Below are positions 1-8,562 of a DNA stretch of 39,744 nt, piece after piece. A program made the translations under genes and the position numbers. The notes under the pieces are model-generated. The model did no database searches, had not been told where the DNA came from, and saw only the letters and a program-made list of their open reading frames with translations. This DNA comes from Thermoflexus hugenholtzii JAD2 (GTDB lineage: Bacteria; Chloroflexota; Dehalococcoidia; UBA2979). The stretch is taken from assembly GCA_945903275.1 (NCBI GenBank), contig CAMDNW010000016.1, positions 1 to 39,744 on the forward strand, written 5' to 3'. The number at the start of each line of letters is the position of its first letter. Position 1 is the first letter of the stretch.

Positions 1-1
1 G

Positions 2-853
2 GCGAGCATCGAGTTAGCACGGCGAGCAGGCGTCGATCCATCGCGGCTGATCGTCGATCCGGGCTTCGGTTTCGGCTGGGAGCCGGAACAGAACCTCACG
101 ATGCTCGGCCGCGCCGGGGAACTGCGCGACCTCGGCCTGCCGATACTGCTGGGCACATCGCGGAAGTCGACTATCGGTGCCGTGCTCGGCAAGTCTGAGG
201 CTGAACGCCTATGGGGCACCGCCGCAACGGTTGCGCTCGCCGTCCATGTCGGTACTGACATTGTGCGTGTACATGACGTGCGACAGATGGCTGGTGTGGT
301 GCGGACAGTTGATGCCATTGCGCGACCGTGGCCTCCTCCCGAGCGCCGCGTATGGCTCGCGCTCGGCGGCAACCTGGGCGACCGGCTGGCGCAATTACGG
401 GAAGCGCTCGATGCGCTCATGGCTGGCGGCGTCGGCATCGACCTCGTCTCGCGTGTCTACGAGACCCCGCCCTGGGGCGTCACCGACCAGCCTCGCTTCG
501 CTAACATCGCCATCGCCGGTCACGCGATGCTTACCGCGCGCGATCTGCTCGCCCTCGCGAAGCGCATCGAGGCGGCAGCGGGCCGCAACTTCAGCGCGGC
601 GCGCAACAGTGCTCGTCCCATCGACATCGATATCATTGCAATCGATGGTGAACAGGTCAGCGAATCAGACCTCGAAATCCCGCATGCCTCGATGCATGAG
701 CGCGGCTTTGTGCTCGTGCCGCTGGCGGATGTCGCCCCGGACTGGCGGCACCCACGGCTACATCTGACGACGCGAGAACTACTGGCTGGTGTGGAAGTCT
801 CGGGCATCGAGGCGATTGCGGACGTCGGGTGGTGGTCGCCACCTCGATCGTAG
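2..853 (+). CDS. folP-folK: Bifunctional dihydropteroate synthase / HPPK fusion (5' truncated by window)
   Basis: Two consecutive folate-pathway domains lie in one frame that is open from the window edge. The first ~110 residues are the C-terminal part of dihydropteroate synthase: a DPGFGFG segment near base 58, then EQNL and LLGTSRKS, which carries the pterin/phosphate-binding Lys/Arg region. From about base 347 a 6-hydroxymethyl-7,8-dihydropterin pyrophosphokinase domain follows, with LALGGNLGDR at its start and RPIDIDI, the ATP/Mg-binding signature, near base 620. The two enzymes catalyse adjacent steps, pyrophosphorylation of the pterin alcohol and condensation with p-aminobenzoate. DHPS precedes HPPK, whereas fused eukaryotic enzymes usually have HPPK first. 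The stop is TAG and the next gene converges from the other strand 5 bases away. The true start lies outside the window. Confidence 0.9.
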   Translation, partial: ASIELARRAGVDPSRLIVDPGFGFGWEPEQNLTMLGRAGELRDLGLPILLGTSRKSTIGAVLGKSEAERLWGTAATVALAVHVGTDIVRVHDVRQMAGVVRTVDAIARPWPPPERRVWLALGGNLGDRLAQLREALDALMAGGVGIDLVSRVYETPPWGVTDQPRFANIAIAGHAMLTARDLLALAKRIEAAAGRNFSAARNSARPIDIDIIAIDGEQVSESDLEIPHASMHERGFVLVPLADVAPDWRHPRLHLTTRELLAGVEVSGIEAIADVGWWSPPRS

Positions 854-858
854 CGCGC

Positions 859-1074
859 CTACTCCTCGTCTGCTTCGTCCTCATCCCACCGCACGGCGGC
901 CATTGTCCAGCCCACCCAGAATGCGAGACCCGAGAACAGCACGAGGCCGCCGAAGACGGGTAGCGCGAGCGCGGCGTAGGAACGCCTCGACGCGCCCACG
1001 AGGAACAGCAGCAACTGGAGGACAGATAGCGCCATCAGCGCCTGCCCAATCTGCCGTGACTGCTCTGGCTGCAT
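859..1074 (-). CDS. Small two-helix membrane protein
   Basis: A 71-residue protein with two predicted transmembrane helices (about residues 12-28 and 35-60) and an acidic C-terminus of Asp/Glu residues. I do not recognise a family. Its ATG overlaps the stop codon of the upstream Trm112-like gene in an ATGA arrangement (1072-1076), which suggests translational coupling and a shared transcript. Conservative codon use and the exact overlap argue that it is real. A function linked to the Trm112-like partner cannot be read from the sequence. Confidence 0.6.
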   Translation of the reverse strand: MQPEQSRQIGQALMALSVLQLLLFLVGASRRSYAALALPVFGGLVLFSGLAFWVGWTMAAVRWDEDEADEE

Positions 1075-1292
1075 CAGTGGCCGCTATGCCCGCCGCCACC
1101 GGCGGCCATTGAGGCGCGCATGGCGGGCGGGAGCAGATTGGGGATGCCGTCTTCAATTGGATAGAGCTCGTTGCAGGCGGCACAGGTAAGGTCGCCTGTG
1201 AGCACTTCATCGGCTTCGGCAGCCACGATGGTGAGCGTGAGCGGCCCCTTGCACATGGGGCAGGCGAGGATGTCCATCAAGTCTTGACGCAT
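1074..1292 (-). CDS. Trm112/UPF0434-family zinc-ribbon protein
   Basis: A 72-residue protein of the Trm112/YcaR type. It begins with MRQDLMDILACPMCKG and has a second CAAC knuckle near residue 41, so four cysteines can bind one zinc. The segment YPIEDGIPNLLP is the family's conserved C-terminal signature. In other organisms these small proteins act as partners or activators of methyltransferases; a bacterial substrate is not defined here. The tail is rich in Gly and His (GGGGHSGH), which is an addition to the usual 60-residue core. The start was chosen at 1292 because a GGAGG lies just upstream on the minus strand (about 1297-1301). The reading frame stays open further upstream, but that extension has no ribosome site and lacks family similarity. 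Confidence 0.8.
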   Translation of the reverse strand: MRQDLMDILACPMCKGPLTLTIVAAEADEVLTGDLTCAACNELYPIEDGIPNLLPPAMRASMAAGGGGHSGH

Positions 1293-1361
1293 AGCAGCCT
1301 CCGATGGGCGATGATAGGGACGCGCGGAAGCCCGGCGCAAACCACGAATGCAAAGGCCACT

Positions 1362-2048
1362 ATGAGCACTTCGACGACCGAACGCATCCCCTTGCAGCGC
1401 GCCGTCGCCGTGGTGACGCACGAATCGATTGTGGTGAAGCCCTCGCAGGCGCAAATGACGGGTGCGGCCCTCGAAATCGGCATCGCAGTCGGCGCGATAA
1501 CGCTCATGGTGCTGTTGTTCGATGCCCTGCCGTTGCTGGTGCTGGTCGGGCTACTGCTACTGGCGATGATCCTCGGCCCGATCGGTGTGTTGGGACTCGT
1601 CTACGGGGTAATTGGCACGTCATTCGTGATGCAGCGCGATCAGCAGGCCGCACGCTGGCAGCAGGGATTCCTCGGTATGGGCATCGGTACCCATGAGGTC
1701 GTACCGTTCGGGCGCATCAGATACATCGAAGTCGTGAGCGATGAGGATCAGGTGCTCCCCGGGGGCGGGCAGCAAGACCTCATCCAGTGGGAAGTCCGTC
1801 TCATCAAGGATAACGACCGCAGTCTGACCGTAGGCACGGTGATCGCGGCCCGCCCGCTCGCCGATATCGGTGCGGAGCGCGCGAACCGCCTTGCCAGCGC
1901 CGTTGCCGAGATGAGTAGCGTCGAGGCTCACCTTGCCCCCGTACCCGAGCTGGAAACCGGTGACCTGCCTCTCGGTGCCGCACCGGAGCAACGGCGGCCC
2001 CGCCGTCGTTTCCGGCGGCTCTCCCGCCCGCTGCGGGAGGCAGATTGA
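1362..2048 (+). CDS. Membrane protein with two adjacent helices and a soluble C-terminal domain
   Basis: A 228-residue protein of unrecognised family. After a short polar N-terminus there are two long hydrophobic segments (about residues 40-58 and 60-86). These are followed by a soluble, beta-rich part in which a VPFGRIRYIEV segment resembles a PH-like (YdbT/bPH-type) membrane-associated domain. The C-terminus is Arg/Pro-rich. The ATG at 1362 is preceded by AAAGG at 1353-1357; an upstream in-frame ATG at 1284 lacks this. The gene is divergent from the Trm112-like gene. Its stop overlaps a relic ATG of the following pseudogene as TGATG (2046-2050), so the pair was once translationally coupled. 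Confidence 0.65.
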   Translation: MSTSTTERIPLQRAVAVVTHESIVVKPSQAQMTGAALEIGIAVGAITLMVLLFDALPLLVLVGLLLLAMILGPIGVLGLVYGVIGTSFVMQRDQQAARWQQGFLGMGIGTHEVVPFGRIRYIEVVSDEDQVLPGGGQQDLIQWEVRLIKDNDRSLTVGTVIAARPLADIGAERANRLASAVAEMSSVEAHLAPVPELETGDLPLGAAPEQRRPRRRFRRLSRPLREAD

Positions 2049-2432
2049 TGTAGGACGAAGGCCCGTTGGCACTGGAACTCATGCGTACCGAGCACGATCG
2101 CGTTGGTAGGCATCTCCAGCGACCCAACGCGCCCCTCCAATGACGTGGCGCAGTACCTCATCGTCGCCGGGTACGAGGTCTTCGGCCAGCCGGTCTACGA
2201 GCGGATCTAGGACGTACCGGTACACATCGACATCGAGGATGTCTTCCGCCGCCCCCAGTTCATCCCAGAGGTGGTCCCCGATGCCATTGAGTCTGGTACG
2301 GGAGCGGTATGGACTCGACTCGCACTCGTGCATGAGGAGGCTGCTGCCTCCGCGCGGTCAGCAGGCCTCAAAGTCGTGATGGATCGCTGCACGAAGATCG
2401 AGCACGCTCGGCTACTGCGCGAGGCGGGCTGA
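2048..2432 (+). pseudogene. Decayed CoA-binding domain protein (YccU-like)
   Basis: Fragments match the small CoA-binding Rossmann-fold protein family. IALVGISSDPTRPSNDVAQY gives the N-terminal nucleotide-binding loop from 2097, and IDIEDVFRRPQFIPEVV, LALVHEEAAASARSAGL and VVMDRCTKIEHARL give the conserved second half. The gene is broken in several ways. The likely original ATG at 2048 is followed directly by TAG (2051-2053). A frameshift falls between about 2092 and 2097. Roughly ten residues are missing after GYEV, and an in-frame TAG sits at 2208-2210. The relic frame ends with TGA at 2430-2432. It follows a membrane-protein gene with TGATG overlap, so it was the second gene of a pair. No functional product is expected. 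Confidence 0.8.
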
Positions 2433-2451
2433 GGTCGCCCGGAACCCAAAC

Positions 2452-2479
2452 AAGACACAGACAGACACGGTGCTACAAT
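2452..2479 (+). promoter_or_regulatory. Putative purF promoter with extended -10
   Basis: TACAAT at 2474-2479 is preceded by TGC, giving the extended -10 form TGCTACAAT. An AAGACA at 2452-2457 could act as a weak -35 with a 16-base spacer. It lies 38 bases before the GTG of purF, between the dead upstream gene and the purine genes. Assigned by eye from sigma-70 consensus. Confidence 0.45.
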
Positions 2480-2516
2480 AGATTTCAACAGGGACGTTCC
2501 CGAAGGGTAGGGGCGG

Positions 2517-3998
2517 GTGATCCCAAGCCTGCGCGAGAAGTGCGGGATTTTCGGTGTCTATGCACCGGGTGAAGACGTAGCCAGGCTCACCTTCTTCGGA
2601 CTCCATTCCCTCCAGCACCGCGGCCAGGAATCGGCCGGGATCGCGACCACCGACGGTGACTCCATCTCGATGTATGGCGACATGGGCCTCGTCTCCCAGA
2701 TATTTGACGAGACGGTCCTCGAAGGCCTCCACGGCATTGCCGCCATCGGCCACACGCGATACTCGACGACCGGCTCCAGTACGGCCGAGAACACGCAGCC
2801 GCTGATCGTCACCGACACTGCCGACCACCGTCCGCTCCTCGACGGCCAACAGCGCCAATTGGCCCTCGCCCACAATGGCAATATCGTGAACGCGGACCTT
2901 CTGCGAGCGGATCTTGAGTCGCAGGGCGTGGTCTTCGAATCCACGACTGACTCCGAGGTCATCGCGCAACTAGTCGCCACCGCGCCCGGCGCGACGTGGG
3001 AAGAGCGGTTCGCGGTGATGATGCGTCGCGCCAATGGAGCCTACTCGCTGACCGTATTGACTCGCGATGCGCTGTTCGGCGTGCGCGACCCGAACGGCGT
3101 CCGGCCGCTCTGCATCGGCCGCCTCGACGGTGGCTACGTGCTTGCATCTGAGACGTGCGCGCTCGACCACCTCGGCGCGACCTTCGTGCGCGAGGTCGAG
3201 CCGGGCGAAGTGGTGCGGATCGACGCCAGCGGCATCACCTCGTGGCAGCCGGTCGAGCCGATGCGGCGTGCGCTCTGTCTCTTCGAGTACATCTACTTCG
3301 CCCGCCCTGACTCACGGATGCGCGGCGAACTGCTATATGAGGCGCGCATGCGCATGGGCGCGCAATTGTCGCGCGAGCACCCGGTCGATGCGGACGTGGT
3401 GATCGGTGTCCCCGACTCGGCCACCGCCGCGGCCATCGGCTACGCGCAGGCGGCGGGTATCCCCTATGTCGAGGCGATCGTGAAGAACCGCTACGTGGGT
3501 CGTACCTTCATCCAGCCTGACCAGCGCCTCCGTGAGCGCGGCGTGCAACTCAAGTACAACCCGCTGCCCGAGATGCTCCGCGGCAAGCGCGTCGTGGTGG
3601 TGGATGACTCAATCGTTCGGGGCACCACGACCCCACGCATCGTCACCATGCTCCGCGAGTCCGGGGCGCTCGAGGTGCATATGCGGATCACCTCGCCGCA
3701 AATCCAGCATCCGTGCTTCTACGGCGTGGATATGGCTACCAAAGGCGAACTGATCGGCGCGCACTTGAGCATCGAGGAGGTTCGCAAGCACATCGGCGCG
3801 GACAGCCTCGGCCACCTCTCGCTTGAAGGCACCGCCGCTGCCACCGGGCAATCCGAGGGTGCGCTCTGCACCGCATGTTTCAGCGGCCAGTATCCGCGGC
3901 CGGTGCCGCTCGAGTTCGATAAACTGTCGCTGGAGACCCGCCCCGCCGACCGTGATCCGGTCCCGGAGCCGGTCACCCCGCTTCCGCTCGTCCGGTAG
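2517..3998 (+). CDS. purF: Amidophosphoribosyltransferase
   Basis: A 493-residue PurF, catalysing the first committed step of purine synthesis: glutamine plus PRPP to phosphoribosylamine. The N-terminal glutaminase is preceded by an eight-residue propeptide, so Cys9 in KCGIFGVY would become the catalytic N-terminal nucleophile after cleavage. HTRYSTTGSS and LAHNGN are typical Ntn-hydrolase segments. The PRPP loop is VVVVDDSIVRGTT. Cys254, Cys400, Cys451 and Cys454 match the four cluster ligands of the Bacillus-type enzyme, so a [4Fe-4S] cluster and a regulated, oxygen-sensitive enzyme are likely. The GTG start follows GGGGCGGG and fixes the propeptide at the usual short length. It heads purF-purM-purH. 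Confidence 0.97.
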   Translation: MIPSLREKCGIFGVYAPGEDVARLTFFGLHSLQHRGQESAGIATTDGDSISMYGDMGLVSQIFDETVLEGLHGIAAIGHTRYSTTGSSTAENTQPLIVTDTADHRPLLDGQQRQLALAHNGNIVNADLLRADLESQGVVFESTTDSEVIAQLVATAPGATWEERFAVMMRRANGAYSLTVLTRDALFGVRDPNGVRPLCIGRLDGGYVLASETCALDHLGATFVREVEPGEVVRIDASGITSWQPVEPMRRALCLFEYIYFARPDSRMRGELLYEARMRMGAQLSREHPVDADVVIGVPDSATAAAIGYAQAAGIPYVEAIVKNRYVGRTFIQPDQRLRERGVQLKYNPLPEMLRGKRVVVVDDSIVRGTTTPRIVTMLRESGALEVHMRITSPQIQHPCFYGVDMATKGELIGAHLSIEEVRKHIGADSLGHLSLEGTAAATGQSEGALCTACFSGQYPRPVPLEFDKLSLETRPADRDPVPEPVTPLPLVR

Positions 3999-4062
3999 GG
4001 CGGCTACGCTGGCTGAGCGGCGGCGGGCTCCCCTCCACGACCGCATCGAGGAACCGTCGCGA

Positions 4063-5127
4063 ATGACCGCGTCCCCCGATCGTCCCCTCCGCTACGCCGA
4101 TGCTGGCGTCGATATCGAAGCTGCCGACGCGACCGTCGCTCGTTACCGCGCGATCGCCGCGCGCACCATGCGTCCGGAAGTCCTCGGTGGCGTCGGCCCG
4201 TTCGCGGCGCTCTGGCACCTAGGCAGCGGCTATCGCGACCCCGTAATTGTGAGCAGCACTGACGGCGTAGGCACCAAACTGAAAATTGCCGCCGCCGCCA
4301 GCCGGTTCGACACCATCGGACAAGATCTCGTGAATCACTGCGTGAACGACATCTTCACGGCCGGTGCCGAGCCGTTGTTCTTTCTCGACTATCTTGCAAC
4401 CGCTGATCTGACGCAGGATCAGCGCGTCGCGATCGTCGGCGGTATGGGGCTGGCCTGCGAGCAGCACGGCATGACGCTGATCGGCGGTGAGACCGCGGAC
4501 ATGCCCGATGTGTATGCGCCGGGCGATTTCGACATCGCAGGTTTTATCGTGGGCGCGGTCGAGCGCGCCGCAGTCATCGATGGCTCCCGTATCGCCCCCG
4601 GCGACGCACTGATCGCTCTGCCGTCGAACGGGTTGCACACCAACGGTTACTCACTTGTGCGCCAAGCGTTCGGCATCGGCAAAGGCCTCGATGCCGTCCG
4701 TGACCGCGCTATCCTCGATCGCGAGTACGAGGAACTGGGCGGGACGCTGGGTGATGCGTTGTTGGCGGTACATACCTCCTATTACGCGGCGCTGAAGCCC
4801 TTGCTGCCGAATGTGCATGGTATCGCGCACATCACCGGCGGCGGTATCCCCGGCAATCTGCCGCGTATCTTCGAGCCGCACATCGGGGCCGATCTCGATG
4901 CTGCGTCGTGGACGGTGCCGCCGCTATTCCAGTTGATACAGCGGGAAGGCAACGTGGAAGCCGCGGAGATGTTCCGTGCCTTTAACATGGGCGTGGGCAT
5001 CATCGTTGCGGTGGCCGAGGCGGATGCCGAGGCGGTTCTCGCTGAGCTGCCGAATGGCTGGCGCATCGGGACAATCGTCGAGCGCCGCGACGGCGCGCCG
5101 CCGGTACGAGGCGTCCCCGGAACGTAG
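4063..5127 (+). CDS. purM: Phosphoribosylformylglycinamidine cyclo-ligase (AIR synthetase)
   Basis: A 354-residue PurM that closes the imidazole ring: FGAM plus ATP gives aminoimidazole ribotide. Family hallmarks are YADAGVDIEA at the N-terminus, STDGVGTKLKIA (ATP/phosphate region), NHCVNDIFTAGAEPLFFLDY, IGGETADMPDVY and HITGGGIPGNLPR. The ATG at 4063 gives the usual family N-terminus; the long frame upstream overlaps purF in another frame and is not homologous. It follows purF by 64 bases and precedes purH by 31 bases. purN, often found between purM and purH, is absent here. Confidence 0.97.
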   Translation: MTASPDRPLRYADAGVDIEAADATVARYRAIAARTMRPEVLGGVGPFAALWHLGSGYRDPVIVSSTDGVGTKLKIAAAASRFDTIGQDLVNHCVNDIFTAGAEPLFFLDYLATADLTQDQRVAIVGGMGLACEQHGMTLIGGETADMPDVYAPGDFDIAGFIVGAVERAAVIDGSRIAPGDALIALPSNGLHTNGYSLVRQAFGIGKGLDAVRDRAILDREYEELGGTLGDALLAVHTSYYAALKPLLPNVHGIAHITGGGIPGNLPRIFEPHIGADLDAASWTVPPLFQLIQREGNVEAAEMFRAFNMGVGIIVAVAEADAEAVLAELPNGWRIGTIVERRDGAPPVRGVPGT

Positions 5128-5158
5128 TGGGCTTCGAGGAGTGCAGGAGGAGACGGTC

Positions 5159-6730
5159 GTGCGGGCGATTCTGAGCGTGTACGACAAGACGGGCATTGCT
5201 GAGTTCGCGCGCGGGTTGCACGCGCTCGGATGGGAGTTGTTTTCCACAGGCGGCACCCAGAAGTCCATCGAGGACGCCGGTGTCCCGGTCGCCAGCATCA
5301 CTAGCCTGACCGGCAGCCCGGAGATGCTCGGTGGTCGCGTCAAGACGCTGCACCCGAAGGTGCACGGCGGCATCCTCTACCGCCGCGATCACGATGGCGA
5401 CACCGCTGAGACGCGGCAGTACGGCATCGAATCTATCGATATGGTCGTCAGTAACCTCTACCCGTTCGTCCAGACCGTGACTCGCGCGAATCCCCCGAGT
5501 CTCGCCGAGGCACTTGAGGAGATCGACATCGGTGGCCCCACGATGATCCGCTCGGCGGCGAAGAATCATCCATGGGTCATCCCGGTGATCGACCCTGCGG
5601 ACTATCCATTGATCCTCGAAGCGCTAGGCGCGGGCGGCCTCGATGCTGCTCACCGCCGTGCGCTCGCCGCGAGAGCGTTCCAGCATGTCGCGCACTACGA
5701 CACTGCGGTTGCCGAGTACCTGCGTGGCGAGGACGATTCGTTCCCTGAGGAGCTGACCGTCGGTCTCACGCGCGTCGGCGAGACGATGCGCTATGGCGAG
5801 AACCCTCACCAGCGCGGTGCGTTTTACCGCCTCGACTCTGTGCGCGTGCCGGTCGCAGGTATGGGCGGCTACGAGCAGCACCACGGCAAAGGCATGTCCT
5901 ACACAAACTTTCTCGATGCCGACGCCGCATATAATCTCGTGCTCGACTGCGACCAGCCTGCCGTGGCGATCATCAAGCACACCAACCCCTGTTGTTTTGC
6001 AGTGGCCCGCGAAGGTGAGTCGCTGGCTGAACTGTATGAGCGAGCACTGAACCAGGGAGACGCCATCTCCGCTTACGGCGGCATCGTCGCCTGCAATCGC
6101 CCGCTCGATATGGGTCTCGCGACCGCGCTGCGCGACATCCTCAGCCCGGTTGCAGGCGTGCGCATGTTCTTCGAGATCGTGGTCGTCCCCGGTTTCGAGG
6201 CTGGCGCGCTCGAATATCTGAAGCGCAAATCGGCCGACCTGCGCATCATGAGCGCACCGGTCGGCGATCCCCACCGCGACCGTCTCGAACTACGGAGCGT
6301 GCGCGGCGGCGTGGTGGTGCAGGACGCGGACACGTCGCAGGAGTCTAGGTTCGAGGTGACCAGCCAGCGCCGCCCGAACGAACTGGAACTGGCTGACCTC
6401 GGAGTGGCCTGGACGATCTGCCGCCACGTGAAGTCGAACGCCATTGTGCTCGTGAAGGACGGTGTGATGGTCGGCATGGGTGCTGGCCAGCCCAACCGTG
6501 TCGAGAGCGCCCGGCTGGCCGTCAAATCCGCCGGTGAGCGCGCGCAGGGTGCCTCGATGGCCTCCGATGCCTTCTTCCCATTCCCCGACTCACTGGAGGT
6601 GGCTGCCGAGGCTGGCGTGACCGCAGCGGTGCACCCTGGCGGCTCGATCCGCGATGAGGACTCGATCAAGGCGGCGGATGAGCGCTCGATGGCCTTGGTG
6701 ACCTCGGGCTTCCGCCACTTCCGCCACTAG
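5159..6730 (+). CDS. purH: Bifunctional AICAR transformylase / IMP cyclohydrolase
   Basis: A 523-residue PurH performing the last two steps to IMP. The N-terminal MGS-like cyclohydrolase domain (about 1-190) starts RAILSVYDKTG and holds STGGTQKSIEDAG and GGRVKTLHPKVHGG. The transformylase domain carries RYGENPHQ, a short KGMSYTNFLDADAA and IKHTNPCCFAVA, which includes the catalytic Lys-His pair. The C-terminus has VHPGGSIRDEDSI. The GTG start at 5159 is chosen because AGGAGG lies at 5145-5150 with 8 bases between; an earlier in-frame GTG at 5141 would place the ribosome site inside the gene. Third gene of purF-purM-purH. Confidence 0.97.
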   Translation: MRAILSVYDKTGIAEFARGLHALGWELFSTGGTQKSIEDAGVPVASITSLTGSPEMLGGRVKTLHPKVHGGILYRRDHDGDTAETRQYGIESIDMVVSNLYPFVQTVTRANPPSLAEALEEIDIGGPTMIRSAAKNHPWVIPVIDPADYPLILEALGAGGLDAAHRRALAARAFQHVAHYDTAVAEYLRGEDDSFPEELTVGLTRVGETMRYGENPHQRGAFYRLDSVRVPVAGMGGYEQHHGKGMSYTNFLDADAAYNLVLDCDQPAVAIIKHTNPCCFAVAREGESLAELYERALNQGDAISAYGGIVACNRPLDMGLATALRDILSPVAGVRMFFEIVVVPGFEAGALEYLKRKSADLRIMSAPVGDPHRDRLELRSVRGGVVVQDADTSQESRFEVTSQRRPNELELADLGVAWTICRHVKSNAIVLVKDGVMVGMGAGQPNRVESARLAVKSAGERAQGASMASDAFFPFPDSLEVAAEAGVTAAVHPGGSIRDEDSIKAADERSMALVTSGFRHFRH

Positions 6731-6784
6731 GCCGGGTGTGTTCGGCAGAGGGCGGGTAACTGGCGCATCCGGTAGGATCGGCCC

Positions 6785-7537
6785 GTGGCAAGCGTCGATG
6801 TCGTCATACCCGTCTACAACGAAGAGCACGTGCTCGCGGATAGCGTGGCGCGTACGCTCGGCTTCCTCGATGCCCATCCTGAACACCAGTGGCGCATCGT
6901 AGTCGCCAATAACGCGTCTACCGACCGGACGCTCGAGGTTGCCAAGCGCCTCGAAGATGAGTATCCCGGACGAATTGCGGCGCTGCATGTCCCCGTGAAA
7001 GGCCGCGGGATCGCGCTCAGGGTGGCATGGCTGACCTCGCCCGCCGATGTCTGTATGTACATGGATGTCGATCTCTCGACCGACTTGGCCCACATCCCGG
7101 CGCTGATCGACCCATTGGCCGCCAACGAGGCCGATGTCGCCTATGGCACGCGCCTGCATCGGGATTCGGTGACGCAGCGCTCGTTCAAGCGCGAGTTCAT
7201 CTCGCAGTCATACGTGTTCATCCTGCGGACACTGGCCGGCCTGAAGGTGACGGATGCCCAGTGCGGCTTTAAGGCGATCCGGCGTGACGCGGCACACGCC
7301 CTCGTGCCGCTCGTGAAGGACACGCGCTGGTTCTTCGACTCTGAACTGCTGCTGATCGCCCAGAAAAACGGCTACCGCCTGCGTGAAGTGCCGGTGAAAT
7401 GGGACGAAGACCCTGATACCCGCGTGCATATCGTCCAGACGGCGATGGAAGATCTGCGGGGCATCTGGCGGCTGCGCGCTGGTGGCGTGCCGCGGGCCAT
7501 GCGTGGTGCTGGCGAGAGTACGCGCGAGTTCCCGTAG
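6785..7537 (+). CDS. Family 2 glycosyltransferase (dolichol-phosphate-mannose-synthase-like)
   Basis: A 250-residue GT-A-fold glycosyltransferase. It opens with VDVVIPVYNEEHVL, has NNASTDRT after the first strand and a metal/nucleotide-binding YMDVDLSTDL (DxD region) near residue 98. AQCGFKAIRRD near residue 159 is typical of the polyprenyl-phosphate mannosyl/glucosyl transferases. There is no C-terminal membrane domain, so a separate membrane partner or a soluble enzyme is expected. The GTG start lies 54 bases after purH. Acceptor and sugar cannot be deduced. Transfer from a nucleotide sugar to polyprenyl phosphate for cell-surface glycan assembly is the likeliest role. Confidence 0.85.
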   Translation: MASVDVVIPVYNEEHVLADSVARTLGFLDAHPEHQWRIVVANNASTDRTLEVAKRLEDEYPGRIAALHVPVKGRGIALRVAWLTSPADVCMYMDVDLSTDLAHIPALIDPLAANEADVAYGTRLHRDSVTQRSFKREFISQSYVFILRTLAGLKVTDAQCGFKAIRRDAAHALVPLVKDTRWFFDSELLLIAQKNGYRLREVPVKWDEDPDTRVHIVQTAMEDLRGIWRLRAGGVPRAMRGAGESTREFP

Positions 7538-7549
7538 GGGCCTGTTTTC

Positions 7550-7578
7550 TTGACGCTATGGGGGGTGCTGGCTAGTAT
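7550..7578 (+). promoter_or_regulatory. Sigma-70-type promoter of the cytochrome bc operon
   Basis: TTGACG at 7550-7555 and TAGTAT at 7573-7578 are separated by 17 bases. The site lies 55 bases before the small membrane peptide that heads the bc operon and directly after the end of the glycosyltransferase gene. This is one of the best promoter matches in the window. Confidence 0.7.
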
Positions 7579-7632
7579 CCCTCCGGTTTGTGAAAATGAG
7601 CACGGTAGCCACCGCGCTCGTGGGAGTGTGCC

Positions 7633-7740
7633 ATGATCTTCGGCGAAGTCGGCGAGACGCTGGAACTGGTGGGGGTTGTCATCACCATCTTCGCCTCGCT
7701 CGCGATCATGGTCGCGTTCGGCTGGTTCTGGGAAACTTAG
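7633..7740 (+). CDS. 35-residue single-helix membrane peptide heading the bc complex operon
   Basis: A short frame of 35 residues beginning MIFGEVGETLELVG, followed by one hydrophobic helix ending in GWFWET. GGGAG at 7622-7626 supports its ATG. It lies between a good promoter and the cytochrome b gene, 48 bases upstream of the latter. Small single-helix subunits such as PetG, PetL, PetM and PetN are known in b6f complexes, so a similar stabilising role is a reasonable inference, but no clear homology is visible. Its position and proper ribosome site are the main support. Confidence 0.6.
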   Translation: MIFGEVGETLELVGVVITIFASLAIMVAFGWFWET

Positions 7741-7788
7741 GTTGGAAACGAGCAGGGTCGCGACGTACGCGGCCGGGGGGTGTAACTG

Positions 7789-8544
7789 ATGGCGACGAAT
7801 GAGCGACCCGAGGCACACAGCCTCGGCGACCGCGTCTACGACGCCCTCTTCCACAACTACGTTTGGCGCTCGATATTCCGTAGCGGCTACCCCAACACCC
7901 CTCGGAACCAGATGTTGGTAGTGGCCACCAACGTCTTCCTGCACCTGCACCCGACACGGATTCACCGCACCCACGTAAAAATCACCCACACGTACTGTCT
8001 GGGTGGGCTGTCGTTCTTCCTGTTCCTAGGACTGACGATCACTGGTGTGCTGCTCATGTTCTATTACGTGCCCTCGGTCGAACGGGCGTATGAGGACATT
8101 CTCCGCTTGGAGACCGACGTGCGGTTCGGCATCCTGATGCGTAACCTGCACCGCTGGATGGCGCACGGAATGGTAATCACAGTACTAATGCACATGATGC
8201 GGGTGTTCTACATGGGGGCATACAAGCCGCCGCGTGAGTTCAATTGGGTGGTTGGCGTCGTGTTGCTAGTGCTGACGCTGCTGCTCTCGTTCACCGGCTA
8301 CTTGCTCCCGTGGGATCAGCTCGCCTTCTGGGCCATCACAGTCGGCACGAACATGGTCGGTTCCGCTCCCATACTCGGTGAGCCCAACCGGTTCGCTCTG
8401 ATCGGTGGCTTCGAGGTCGGACCAAACGCGCTGATCCGCTTCTACACGCTGCACGTGATCGGCCTGCCGCTGCTCGCGGCGACCTTCATGGCTGTGCATT
8501 TCTGGCGCATCCGCCGCGACGGCGGGTTGGCCAGGCCACTCTAG
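7789..8544 (+). CDS. petB: Cytochrome b6-like subunit of a bc/b6f-type complex
   Basis: A 251-residue four-helix cytochrome b N-terminal half, the membrane quinol-oxidising subunit that carries the b hemes. His121 and His135 (NLHRW and LMHMM, 14 apart) and His222 and His237 (15 apart) are the expected axial ligands. The 14/15 spacing is that of cytochrome b6 rather than mitochondrial cytochrome b. [13 protein letters not shown] lies before helix D. Cys70, in the YCLGG segment at the start of helix A, aligns with the cysteine that holds the extra covalent heme in cytochrome b6. The N-terminal ~50 residues before helix A are longer than in plastid b6. A run of G lies 8 bases before the ATG. The gene for the second half follows 18 bases later. 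Confidence 0.93.
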   Translation: MATNERPEAHSLGDRVYDALFHNYVWRSIFRSGYPNTPRNQMLVVATNVFLHLHPTRIHRTHVKITHTYCLGGLSFFLFLGLTITGVLLMFYYVPSVERAYEDILRLETDVRFGILMRNLHRWMAHGMVITVLMHMMRVFYMGAYKPPREFNWVVGVVLLVLTLLLSFTGYLLPWDQLAFWAITVGTNMVGSAPILGEPNRFALIGGFEVGPNALIRFYTLHVIGLPLLAATFMAVHFWRIRRDGGLARPL

Positions 8545-8562
8545 GCCCAGAGGAAAGGCGCC

